Source: CAADGU01 sp964581605
GTDB lineage: Bacteria > Chloroflexota > Anaerolineae > Promineifilales > Promineifilaceae
Length of the DNA: 17,134 bases
Reading direction: 5' to 3'
Assembly (NCBI GenBank): GCA_964581605.1
Contig: CAZOPF010000115.1
Span: 1-17,134, forward strand
Positions 5,737 to 13,335 of this stretch are shown here, piece by piece. Made by a program: the position numbers and the translations under genes. Each line of letters opens with the position of its first letter. The first letter of the stretch is position 1. The notes under the pieces are model-generated. The model was not told where the DNA came from and did not search any database. It saw nothing but the letters and a program-made list of their open reading frames with translations.

Positions 5737-7161
5737 TTACAGTTGGTCCATCATTTGCAGCAAGAACATTTCGGTTAACCGATGCAGACTATAACGCCGA
5801 TCAAATAAGGAGCCACGTAAATCAACCAGAGATAAGATAACCAGTTCTTCTACTGCCCGCTCTACAGATGCGGGGGATATACCGGCGACCTCGATGAGGT
5901 GTTCCAGTGTAAAGCCATTATCGCCGGCATGGGTGAGGGCGATCAGTGTTGTCTGGCTGGGTTCATCTAATGAGTCCCAGGCTTCCTGATAAATATAATC
6001 AAAGAGACCTATGCCGGACTCATTATGACTGGCGGTGATGCGTGTCAGGACACGTTGTAGTGAGTGGTATCGCAGTTGCCCAATTACTAATTTAATGGCT
6101 AACGGATTCCCACCGACGATCTGATAAACCTGGCGCAACTCTTCATCTGAAGCTCTTTCAAGGTCGGCAAAGCCGGTACGTTTGGCTTCCTGGCGGATAA
6201 GTTGGTAAACGGCCGTCTCCCGCAGTTCCGTCAGTGAATAAGAAAAAACCCCGGGTTGGTCTAGCAAACGAAGGCGAGAAGTGATGAGGAATTTGCTGGG
6301 GTTTTGCCATTTTTTCAACTCTGGAATAAGCGCGGCATAATCGGCCACGGTTTCCAAATTGTCTATGATAATCAGGCAGGGGCTTTCTTGCAGGTGATGT
6401 CGTACCAGACGTTGCTTGTGCAGTTGCGAGCCATTAAAACTCTGGGGCAGATCAAATCGCGTGGTCAATTCATCAATCAGCATGGGAAATGTCAGTGCGG
6501 GACGGCCGGAATCTATTTGCAGCCGCCCTCTTGTGGAAAGGTGTGTTTGTTTGGCTGTGACCCAGGCTATCTCATCAAAGCGTACAGTAGCAATGGCCTG
6601 CCGTGCCAGATAATCGGCCAGGGCCGTTTTGCCCAGCCCCCCCAGTCCATCCAGGCATAAGATAAACGGTTCACCTTCCGCCATCAGCACGTTAGCTAAT
6701 AGCTGATATGTTTCTTCAATACCCACCAGCGTGGTGTAAGTGGGTGGTTCCAGGCGGCTAATCATCTGCTCTTGCCAATCCAACCTTGCTTCTTTTTCTA
6801 GCTCATTGAGGATTTCGGTAAGCTGTATGACGGCGTGTTTTTGCCGGTAGAAGAAGCTGGAGCGAGACATATTCATGCTATTGGTTATAACCAGGATATC
6901 CTGGCGGTGCTCAAAGCGTTGTCGTAGCAGTTCTTCGCTTTCGGAGTGAATGGTGCGTAGTTTATCCAACGCCAGACTGAGGATGGCGCGATTTTGGGCT
7001 GCCGGGCCAGTATCAGCCAGGGTGCCATAGTGGGCTTGTTCACTGCGTATGTGCAGACCTAACCGCAAATGAGCCAGAGGCCACACGGCCGTTTCCCCTT
7101 CATGCCATAGTTGTAATGCTTCCAGAATCTGCTCTGCATTGACTATTTCTTCCTCTGTCAT
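5737..7161 (-). CDS. NB-ARC family STAND ATPase with helix-turn-helix-like N-terminus
   Basis: The 474-residue protein has an N-terminal helical region (1-140) with an HTH-like stretch around 88-110 (MNMSRSSFFYRQKHAVIQL), then an NB-ARC module. Motifs are Walker A GLGGLGKT (172-179), Walker B CLIIIDN (262-268), an Arg sensor in FLITSRLRL (291-299), GGNPLAI (350-356, GLPL-like), and a winged helix ending YSLHRLTEMFLL. The chain stops right after the winged helix, where most STAND proteins continue into sensor repeats; the TPR array is encoded by the next gene. The family switches between closed ADP and open ATP states and oligomerises for signalling or defence. The effector, if any, may be the HTH-like N-terminus (transcriptional output). 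Start support is weak (AGAAG). Confidence 0.87.
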   Translation of the reverse strand: MTEEEIVNAEQILEALQLWHEGETAVWPLAHLRLGLHIRSEQAHYGTLADTGPAAQNRAILSLALDKLRTIHSESEELLRQRFEHRQDILVITNSMNMSRSSFFYRQKHAVIQLTEILNELEKEARLDWQEQMISRLEPPTYTTLVGIEETYQLLANVLMAEGEPFILCLDGLGGLGKTALADYLARQAIATVRFDEIAWVTAKQTHLSTRGRLQIDSGRPALTFPMLIDELTTRFDLPQSFNGSQLHKQRLVRHHLQESPCLIIIDNLETVADYAALIPELKKWQNPSKFLITSRLRLLDQPGVFSYSLTELRETAVYQLIRQEAKRTGFADLERASDEELRQVYQIVGGNPLAIKLVIGQLRYHSLQRVLTRITASHNESGIGLFDYIYQEAWDSLDEPSQTTLIALTHAGDNGFTLEHLIEVAGISPASVERAVEELVILSLVDLRGSLFDRRYSLHRLTEMFLLQMMDQL

Positions 7162-7243
7162 GCTTCTGTTTCGCTTTTACTGCGCCCGTTTTGTGCCCTT
7201 GCTTCCGAAGCCGCAGTTCTAATTTTTACCAGTTTATCACGTA

Positions 7244-7298
7244 TTTGGACTGGTTTTGTACCCAGTTTGCACTAAGTTGAGACTCGTTTCAAGTGCGA
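7244..7298 (+). repeat. Array of 11-bp direct repeats (TTTGnACTnnG)
   Basis: Units start at 7244, 7255, 7266, 7277 and 7288, exactly 11 bp apart: TTTGGACTGGT, TTTGTACCCAG, TTTGCACTAAG, TTGAGACTCGT, TTCAAGTGCGA, the last being degenerate. A weak -10-like TAGGCT follows at 7305-7310. The array sits between the divergent NB-ARC and peptide genes and reads towards the peptide gene, as expected for an OmpR/PhoB-type activator site. It shares TTTGGACTGG with the array at 4328-4380. Confidence 0.6.
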
Positions 7299-7385
7299 AT
7301 TGTGTAGGCTAATGCCCATTGGATGCGCATTCCACAAAAAACGCAGAATAAGCAAATTTTGTAAATGATGAAGAGGGATAAAAAA

Positions 7386-7553
7386 ATGACAACAAAAATC
7401 AAATTAACAGTGGCAGAAGTGATGTTAGTAATTGTTTTAGCATTGAGCATAATGACGGCCGTGCAGTTAAACACAGGCACAGTCGCTGCCGGTGGTTCAC
7501 ATTTACCTGATGTTGCTGGCGAGACTTGCTCATCAAGCTGTACCAATGGCTAG
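7386..7553 (+). CDS. Small exported or membrane-anchored peptide with Cys-Ser-rich C-terminus
   Basis: The 55-residue product starts at ATG 7386, backed by AGAGGG (7372-7377) 8 nt upstream; in-frame ATGs at 7365 and 7368 lack such a site. It has a basic N-terminus (MTTKIK), a hydrophobic segment at about 8-26, then a polar tail ending GETCSSSCTNG with Cys at 48 and 52. This fits a signal peptide (possible cleavage near TVAAGG) releasing about 20 residues, or a small single-pass protein. I do not recognise the family. The two cysteines could form a disulfide; lanthionine-type or pheromone-like maturation is possible, but no modification enzyme is nearby. A DJ-1-like gene follows after 68 bp on the same strand. 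Confidence 0.65.
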   Translation: MTTKIKLTVAEVMLVIVLALSIMTAVQLNTGTVAAGGSHLPDVAGETCSSSCTNG

Positions 7554-7621
7554 AATCAGATCATCTGAATAAACAATAGTCGTTAACCTTGTGAGTGGTT
7601 AGCAGCACGAGGGGTAGTGTT

Positions 7622-8098
7622 ATGTCTGTGTATGGTCGAAACAATAAAAAGACCAGGACGAAGAGTTTTATTTTGATAGGCGACGGATTTGATGAGTTTG
7701 AAGTAATCTATCTCATTCATAAATTTCGTCAGGCGGGGTTGCCCATCAAAAGTGTCAGTTTGTTTAACAAGCTCGTATACAGCCGCCAGGGCATAGGCAT
7801 TAAAGCAGATTGTGCCCTGGCGGAACGTCCTTTTGACAACATGCCTGAAGATTGTTTGTTGATTTTGCCTACAGGCGGCCGAAATGGAGAGGCTTTAAGA
7901 CAAGATGCGCGTGTCCGCCCATTGTTGCAACTGGTAAATGATCGTCACGGCCGTGTCGCCGTCACTGATGGCAAAAGTAATCTGGCACACGATATTGGCC
8001 AGGCATTCGCCACTTCACCGTCCATCATACATCCAGGGGAACAGCCGTTGGAGCTTTTTGTAGCGGCCCTAACCGACCGGGCAATGTTTGCCAGTTAA
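7622..8098 (+). CDS. DJ-1/PfpI-like protein lacking the nucleophilic cysteine
   Basis: The 158-residue protein has the class I glutamine-amidotransferase-like fold of DJ-1/PfpI: FILIGDGFDEFEVIYLIHKF with the conserved Glu (E27), LLILPTGGRNG matching the usual LPGG turn, and RVAVTDGKSNLAHDIG at the nucleophile elbow. In active members the elbow reads A-x-C-x-G; here the Cys position is T115 in VTDG, so hydrolase, chaperone or deglycase chemistry through that Cys is not expected. It may be a binding or regulatory protein. ATG 7622 is preferred over GTG 7595 because GAGGGG (7609-7614) precedes it by 7 nt. It follows the small peptide gene and may share its transcript. Confidence 0.75.
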   Translation: MSVYGRNNKKTRTKSFILIGDGFDEFEVIYLIHKFRQAGLPIKSVSLFNKLVYSRQGIGIKADCALAERPFDNMPEDCLLILPTGGRNGEALRQDARVRPLLQLVNDRHGRVAVTDGKSNLAHDIGQAFATSPSIIHPGEQPLELFVAALTDRAMFAS

Positions 8099-8146
8099 GA
8101 GCGTCTATTTACGCTTTGTGAGAATGGGAGATCAGTTTGGTATGTA

Positions 8147-8172
8147 ATGCGTGATTCTTTCCAGTCACGCAT
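8147..8172. terminator. Hairpin between convergent genes
   Basis: ATGCGTGA (8147-8154) pairs with TCACGCAT (8165-8172) across a 10-nt loop. It lies between the DJ-1-like gene and the convergent molybdopterin-domain gene, overlapping the stop of the latter. It is a possible bidirectional terminator, but there is no strong U-tract. Confidence 0.35.
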
Positions 8173-8632
8173 CATGTATCATGCTCACTTTTATCAGTGC
8201 AACCCATTTCACCTGCCGCAAGGCATCCTCTCGTTCCGAAGGCACAATCAGGCGTACCAGCCCTTCAAGGCGGGAAAGGGCACGGCCGTTAATCCCCCAG
8301 GCCAGCATGGCCTCCTGTGCTTCATGCGCCCATACCCGGCAGCCAAAACCATCGCCGCTCACAATTTCCATTTGCGCCCACTCGCCAGCTACAAAAAGTT
8401 GAGCAAAGTCATGCAGTGTGACGCCACGAAAGGCAAAAGGGCCAGATGTGCCATGCCCGGTGCTGACAATATAGCAGTCGGAAATTGTTGTTTCTGGCAA
8501 TTGCTGTAACTGGGAGAGGGCGATGGGGAGCAAATCATCGTCCACGACCAATACGATAGTGGGATCATCAGAGGGTGGCTCCGGGTTGGGGTCATGGATG
8601 TGGGGTTGCAGGGGATCATTCATTTCAGTCAT
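8165..8632 (-). CDS. Small molybdopterin-oxidoreductase-like (sulfite-oxidase fold) domain protein
   Basis: The 155-residue protein resembles the molybdopterin-binding domain of the sulfite oxidase family: DCYIVSTGHGTSGPFAFRGV (52-71), then LHDFAQLF, EIVSGDGFGCRVW and EAMLAWGINGRALSR. GLVRLIVPSERE and QVKWVALIKV complete the series typical of that fold. It has no signal peptide, no heme or second domain, and is shorter than true enzymes. C53 lies near the expected Mo-ligand region, but I cannot confirm it binds cofactor. It starts 25 bp after the nSTAND gene and is probably the last gene of the cluster, though without a clear ribosome-binding site. A cofactor-free ligand-binding role is equally possible. 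Confidence 0.6.
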   Translation of the reverse strand: MTEMNDPLQPHIHDPNPEPPSDDPTIVLVVDDDLLPIALSQLQQLPETTISDCYIVSTGHGTSGPFAFRGVTLHDFAQLFVAGEWAQMEIVSGDGFGCRVWAHEAQEAMLAWGINGRALSRLEGLVRLIVPSEREDALRQVKWVALIKVSMIHDA

Positions 8633-8657
8633 AGCAGTCTACATGAAAAACACAGCG

Positions 8658-11600
8658 TTAACGAACCAGCCAGAGGCGCACTGTGCCATCCGTGCTGCTG
8701 GAGGCCAGCCAGACCCCATTGGGCGAAAAGAGCATCGCTGGCACCACATCTGAATGGCCATAGAGAAAATAGGGTTCCTCTTCCAGGTTAGACATACGCC
8801 ACAGTTGTATCGTTCCGCCCGCGCCAGCAGAGGCCAGCCAATTGCCATCGGGTGAAAAGGCGACAGTGCGCCCGCCATCTTCAGACACCAGGGTTGGCCC
8901 GTTTTGTGGGGAGGTTATATCCCATATCAGAACGTCGCCATCAAATCCGGCGGAGACGAGCCGGTCGCCATTAGATGAAATGTCTACAGTGGTGACAATG
9001 TTTTCATGGCCGGCCAGAATAACGGGCCGGGCGTTCAGGTCGGCCATGTCCCATAGCCGGACGGAGCCATCACCGTTGCCTGTTGCCAGCCAACGGCCGT
9101 CGGCCGAAATTTTCATGTCGTAGATGCTGTGTGGGAGACGAGCTACCACGATTGACTCGTTTCCGCCAGCCACATCCCAAAGGCGCACTGTTCCATCCAG
9201 GCTGGCGGAGGCCACCCACTGCCCATCTGGCGTAAACCGGACGGCCGTCACGTCATTGTTATGCCCTTCTAACAGTACGGGAGCCACGCCATCGCTGCTG
9301 AGATCCCACAGGCGAACCACATTGTCCTGCCCACCGGAAGCCAGTAACCTTCCTTCTGGCGCGTAGGCCAATGCCAGAGTTTGCCCATCATAGCCTTGCA
9401 ACAGTTTTGGCGCCGCGTCTGTTTCGGCAAGGTCAAACAAATAGATTCCTTGTAAGCTGGTAGAAGCTAACTGACGGCCGTCGGGCGAAATCGCCACCGG
9501 CCATACCCCCCTGCCCAGATTATATTCAGCCACCTGCTGCCCAAAGATCACAAGCTCCACATCAAACTGGTCTAACACGGCCGTCATAGATGCCCCCAAC
9601 GCCTGATCCGCCATGTTTGTCGCCACAATGCCCACCGCATAGCCACCTCGCTCAATCACCAACGCCCCCTCATCACCCGAACTTAAAGGCATATTCAAGG
9701 TAAAGTCAGCCAGAATCGTGACTCCGTCGCTGGTCACAATGGGGCACTCGTTCACACAGATAATCTCGCGCTCAACCAACCCGGAAGTACGGCCGTATAC
9801 CCACACCTCCTCACCTAACGCTGGCTCAACCATGCCCACTATGGGGCCAATCCCCGGAACCGTTGTCTGGAAAGAAATCCCCGGCTCCAGCCAGGCCAGG
9901 TTGATAAATAAAGAAGCGTCAATCGTGGACAGGTCAGCCAGGGGAATGCGGCGGGCGGTAAAAGCGACAGCATCCTCCGGTTTACCGCCATCAATGGGGC
10001 TGGGCTGCAAGATGGGGGCGTCGGCCGCACCCAGGGCCAGGTTGGGGCCAAGCAGGTAATAAACGCCTTGCGCATCCACCACAAACGCGCTCAAGGTGCC
10101 GGCCGTCGCCGAATTTTGGTTGCCAATGCTAATGCCGGGCTGCAACGGCCGCACCGGAACGCGCACCCGCTCCAACTCTTCGGCCGTCTGGGTGGCCTGC
10201 ACGGCCGCCAGGGCCACAGCCGCATCCACTGTCTGTTGGGCAACGGCCGTTTCTGCCAGCGCGGTGGTAAGCATGATCACTTCGGCGGTAGCCGTGCTGT
10301 TGAGCGCTTCCTGGTAAACGGCTGTTTGGGCTACGGCCGTGTCGCGCATCATCGTTTCGGTGGTGGCGGTGGCAATGGCGGCCGTCGCCGTTTCATTGGC
10401 TGGAGCCAGGGCAGTGGACGTTTCGGCCAGGGCCGCCACCGTTCCTTGTGAATCGGCCGCCATCACCTCCTGGGCGGTGGCCGTGCCAAAAACCTCTGTC
10501 GCTGCTACTTCAACAGCGGCCGCAAAAGCTGTAGCCGTTGTCCGAACTTCGCTGGCCTCTGGGTCAGCTCCTGTTGAGAAAATCAGCGACAGCAACGGAA
10601 TGCCCAGGCCCGCCAGCCCGACAATAACCAGCAGCACAATCACTATCTGGCGAATCCGTTTAATCCGTTCAGCCTGCCGGGCGTCATGCCACAGCCGGTT
10701 AGCCTGCTGAATTGGCTCAATCAGCCGGTCATGGGTTAGCTCATACCAACGGGAACCGGCGCGAATTTCACCACGAATAATGTGCATATCTTCCAGCGTC
10801 TCTACGGCCGCATTTTGGATACCGGCTGTGGTGCGTGTCCCCCGGTAAACAGTACCTCGTGTGCTGGCGGGGGTGATCAGCGATGCCTCAAACCATTGAC
10901 GCAGCTCCTCTTCATCCACACCGGCCAACGGCAGCGCCCGGTTCACCGCCCGCGTATAAAAATTGGAAAGCGCCTGGTCTACATTGCCAAACTGCCGCAA
11001 ATGTTCGGCCGTAATAGTTGTTACCTCGTCGGGCAGGTCTTCCCACAAATTCTGGCACACCACCTGAAGCTGCACCGGCTCCACAAACTCCCCCGTCACC
11101 GTTTGCGTCTCACCAGAAAGCGTTTCTGTGCGCACCGTTCGCAAATCTTCAACCAGCCGTTCGGCGGCCTCTGGGGCAAAATTGCGCTCGGTCTCCCGTA
11201 ACGGGCCGCGGATGGCAGCCAATGCGGCCCCTGGGCGCATACGTTCCAGCCGGAAACGAACGCCCAGGTTACGTGGCAGCAGATGGGCATATGGATCGAG
11301 CTGGGCCAAATAATCTTCGCGCAGCGAAAAGACCACACGCAGCAAAGGATCGTTGTCTAATGCGCGGGCGATCTGGTTCAAAAAGCTTTCCCGCTCTTGC
11401 CAGCGTGCCGGGTAAGCGCTAAACAGCTCTTCAAACTGGTCAAAAATGAGCACGCGCGGCCGCTCATAGCCTGTTTCATCTTGAAGGTGTGGATATTGCC
11501 CCAGAAAGTTCGCCAGGGTCAGGTTGCTTAGGGCAGCCAGATGGGGTTCTGGGCTGGTTTGTGCCACATGTTGGTTGGCGGCCGCTTCTTTATCGGCAAA

Positions 11601-11912
11601 TGCCCAGCTAAAGATAGCCTGAAACGCATAGATGTTGGTGATGTCGGCCGGGGCCAGATTAACCGGCTCTGGCCCATGCACGCGGGCAAAGGGCCAGAGT
11701 TCAAACCCTTCCGCTTCGAGCAGGGGGGCCACCTGGGCGTTGAGCAAGGAGGTTTTGCCTGCGCCGGATTGGGCATAGAGCACAACCATGCGGTTCGCTA
11801 CAATCAAAGAGAGTAGCTCGCGTGCTTCCTGGTCACGGCCGAAAAATCGGGCGCTGTCTTTTCGTTCAAACGGCCGGGGGCCGACATAAGGATTGGGTGT
11901 AGGTTCGTTCAT
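8658..11912 (-). CDS. Membrane-anchored nSTAND ATPase with dead trypsin-like domain and WD40 propeller
   Basis: The 1084-residue protein has an nSTAND1-type ATPase (about 1-400): NPYVGPRPFERKDSARFFGR, Walker A SGAGKTS (49-55), Walker B VLIFDQFEELF (154-164), sensor VVFSLREDYLAQL (193-205), and ELTHDRLIEP at its end. A single transmembrane helix follows (about 421-446), then a Thr/Ala-rich linker (447-580). The next domain (about 592-790) is trypsin-like: GTLSAFV, PILQPSPIDGG, TIDASLFI, GRTSGL and SSGDEGALV. Its His position is Asn/Leu (GPNLAL) and its Ser is Glu (GDEG), so it is an inactive protease. Seven WD40 blades (800-1084) end the chain, with repeated DGTVRLW motifs. One face probably senses while the cytoplasmic ATPase switches. 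It lies downstream of the SIR2-EAD gene, as in NTP-dependent conflict systems. Confidence 0.9.
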   Translation of the reverse strand: MNEPTPNPYVGPRPFERKDSARFFGRDQEARELLSLIVANRMVVLYAQSGAGKTSLLNAQVAPLLEAEGFELWPFARVHGPEPVNLAPADITNIYAFQAIFSWAFADKEAAANQHVAQTSPEPHLAALSNLTLANFLGQYPHLQDETGYERPRVLIFDQFEELFSAYPARWQERESFLNQIARALDNDPLLRVVFSLREDYLAQLDPYAHLLPRNLGVRFRLERMRPGAALAAIRGPLRETERNFAPEAAERLVEDLRTVRTETLSGETQTVTGEFVEPVQLQVVCQNLWEDLPDEVTTITAEHLRQFGNVDQALSNFYTRAVNRALPLAGVDEEELRQWFEASLITPASTRGTVYRGTRTTAGIQNAAVETLEDMHIIRGEIRAGSRWYELTHDRLIEPIQQANRLWHDARQAERIKRIRQIVIVLLVIVGLAGLGIPLLSLIFSTGADPEASEVRTTATAFAAAVEVAATEVFGTATAQEVMAADSQGTVAALAETSTALAPANETATAAIATATTETMMRDTAVAQTAVYQEALNSTATAEVIMLTTALAETAVAQQTVDAAVALAAVQATQTAEELERVRVPVRPLQPGISIGNQNSATAGTLSAFVVDAQGVYYLLGPNLALGAADAPILQPSPIDGGKPEDAVAFTARRIPLADLSTIDASLFINLAWLEPGISFQTTVPGIGPIVGMVEPALGEEVWVYGRTSGLVEREIICVNECPIVTSDGVTILADFTLNMPLSSGDEGALVIERGGYAVGIVATNMADQALGASMTAVLDQFDVELVIFGQQVAEYNLGRGVWPVAISPDGRQLASTSLQGIYLFDLAETDAAPKLLQGYDGQTLALAYAPEGRLLASGGQDNVVRLWDLSSDGVAPVLLEGHNNDVTAVRFTPDGQWVASASLDGTVRLWDVAGGNESIVVARLPHSIYDMKISADGRWLATGNGDGSVRLWDMADLNARPVILAGHENIVTTVDISSNGDRLVSAGFDGDVLIWDITSPQNGPTLVSEDGGRTVAFSPDGNWLASAGAGGTIQLWRMSNLEEEPYFLYGHSDVVPAMLFSPNGVWLASSSTDGTVRLWLVR
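10173..10574 (-). repeat. Thr/Ala/Val-rich low-complexity linker in the nSTAND protein
   Basis: About 134 residues directly after the transmembrane helix are dominated by TA, TAVA and ATA units. The segment carries a dense run of CGGCCG-containing words, two of them exact ACGGCCGT encoding Thr-Ala-Val. It probably forms an extended or coiled stalk. Confidence 0.8.
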
Positions 11913-11936
11913 TCCCGGTGATGGGTAATTGGGCCT

Positions 11937-11952
11937 TTGGGCAATTGCCCAA
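11937..11952. promoter_or_regulatory. 16-bp perfect palindrome ahead of the nSTAND gene
   Basis: TTGGGCAATTGCCCAA lies 24 bp upstream of the nSTAND ATG. A weak minus-strand promoter (TTGTCC, 17 bp, TCTATG) can be drawn just upstream, which would place the palindrome at the start site. It is a candidate operator; function is inferred only from symmetry and position. Confidence 0.4.
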
Positions 11953-12015
11953 TGGCTGGATTACTCATAGAGAAACCAAATGGAAATTGGACAATGAGGA
12001 GAGGCTGCCAGACAG

Positions 12016-12035
12016 GGCGCATCTGAGGATGCGCC
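12016..12035. repeat. 8-bp GC-rich hairpin between the SIR2 and nSTAND genes
   Basis: GGCGCATC (12016-12023), loop TGAG, GATGCGCC (12028-12035), flanked by two copies of CTGCCAGA. It sits in the 175-bp gap. No U-tract follows on the minus strand, so it may be an attenuator or an RNA-processing site. Confidence 0.5.
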
Positions 12036-12087
12036 GCTCTGCCAGATGTGGTTGTTTGATCTTTAATTGGTTTATCCATCAGTTACC

Positions 12088-13230
12088 TCATGACACCCAT
12101 TGCACGTGCGGCCGCAGGCGTTGGCACACTTCCGCCAGTTCATACAAACGGCCGCGCCGCTGCATATAGGTGAGCAGTTCCATAACAAAAACGGGTTTGG
12201 TATCGGCAAATGTTTCGTAATCAATTCGCAGATCATATTGAGCCATCTGGCGTAACTCTTGCAGGTTAAATGTCTCGCTCAGATTGTTTTGCAGCCGCAT
12301 CAAGTCAATGGTTGATTGGGCGGCCGCGCCAGTTTGTTGGGGCGCCGCCATGCCTTGCCGCCGCCGGTTCAGTTCCATAATGAATTGTTCGGCCGTCCCC
12401 CAATACACCTTCATCTGTCGGTCGGTCAGGTCAATATATTTATTCAGATAATCCTGCACTTTTTCTCTGGTGGGTTCGGCCGCATCTTCGGGTAGGGGCG
12501 GCATTTGCACCGTTACACTGATGCGGCGCAGGTCTCCCTGCGCCGCCGCCACCAGGCCACGAAATAGAATCCGAAAATCCCAATCCCCTGGCTGGTAGCC
12601 GATGAAGAGCAGCGATGAGTCCGTGAGCGCCTGCTGGATGCGCGGCGGCAAGTTGTATTCGTTTGAGGAGATATTGACCAGGAAATCCAGATAATCATCT
12701 TCCGTGAGGACCAGCGATTCAGGCGATTCTATGTGGCCGTGCAAATGGTAAACCAGCGGGTTGGCGGCCGTTGGCTGGTAGCCTGTCTCCAAAATGGAAG
12801 GATGCGAACGCAACAAATAAGGATTCCAACGGCACAACTCGCGGTGCGGTTCTTTGCGCCGCTGCGCCAGCGCCTCCATCATCAGATTATCGTAATTGGT
12901 GGTGATAAAAATTGGCAATGGCAAATCTGCCAGGACGGCATGGGGTTGCTCTGGCTGGTTAAAGTCCGGTTTGAGCAAAGCCTCTATCTGCTTTTGCATT
13001 TCATCATGGGGAAAGTAGCGATGGTTTTCCACCGCCAGATATTGGGTCACTCGTGCTAGATCGCCGTTTTCTAACGGGTAGCCAAATTCGCTGGCCCAGC
13101 GCGTGGCAATGGCGCGGCGGGTGGGCAAATAGGGCTGGTTGATTGCTGGCCCAATGAAAGGGGTGCATTTGCCATCGGCGATGCGTTTCAGCAAGAGATT
13201 CCAATCCCGTTCAGTCAGACCAGGTTCCAC
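12088..13230 (-). CDS. SIR2-domain protein with C-terminal effector-associated (death-like) domain
   Basis: The 380-residue protein starts at GTG 13230, with AAAAGGA 8 nt upstream. The SIR2-like Rossmann domain (about 8-290) shows CTPFIGPAI (22-30), ITTNYD (109-114), HLHG (162-165), LVLTEDDY and FIGYQPGDWD (209-218). N112 and H164 are the expected NAD-site residues. In defence systems such as Thoeris and DSR this fold hydrolyses NAD and arrests the cell. Residues about 308-378 (LMRLQNNLSETFNLQELRQM ... ELLTYMQRRGRLYELAEVC ... RLRPHVQW) match the small helical effector-associated domains that recruit effectors to STAND ATPases. It lies upstream of the nSTAND gene. The glycine motif is GPAIN rather than the usual GAG, so activity should be tested, not assumed. 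Confidence 0.87.
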   Translation of the reverse strand: MEPGLTERDWNLLLKRIADGKCTPFIGPAINQPYLPTRRAIATRWASEFGYPLENGDLARVTQYLAVENHRYFPHDEMQKQIEALLKPDFNQPEQPHAVLADLPLPIFITTNYDNLMMEALAQRRKEPHRELCRWNPYLLRSHPSILETGYQPTAANPLVYHLHGHIESPESLVLTEDDYLDFLVNISSNEYNLPPRIQQALTDSSLLFIGYQPGDWDFRILFRGLVAAAQGDLRRISVTVQMPPLPEDAAEPTREKVQDYLNKYIDLTDRQMKVYWGTAEQFIMELNRRRQGMAAPQQTGAAAQSTIDLMRLQNNLSETFNLQELRQMAQYDLRIDYETFADTKPVFVMELLTYMQRRGRLYELAEVCQRLRPHVQWVS

Positions 13231-13335
13231 AACTCAAATCCTTTTACTTCTTGACAAGACATCCGGCAAAACCGCCATAGAAAGGGGGCGGCCGTTTGTG
13301 GGCAATGCCGCCCGCAGCCTCTGGTGGCTGGTGGG

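Noticed and set aside
7289..7546. 85-residue minus-strand frame with a hydrophobic stretch
   Set aside because: It is antisense to the small peptide gene; its hydrophobicity mirrors that of the plus strand, and only the plus frame has a good ribosome site.
9091..9106. Regularly recurring similar DNA blocks in 8661-9515, considered as a CRISPR-like or tandem repeat
   Set aside because: They are the coding repeats of the WD40 blades (GTVRLW-type motifs) plus chance ACGGCCGT copies; spacing and sequence are not those of a CRISPR array.
11918..12169. 83-residue plus-strand frame across the SIR2/nSTAND gap
   Set aside because: It overlaps the SIR2 C-terminus on the other strand, has odd composition and no ribosome site.
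13231..13335. Possible short gene between the membrane protein and SIR2 genes
   Set aside because: Frames there overlap both neighbours, lack ribosome sites and have no recognisable features; it appears to be a plain 105-bp spacer.
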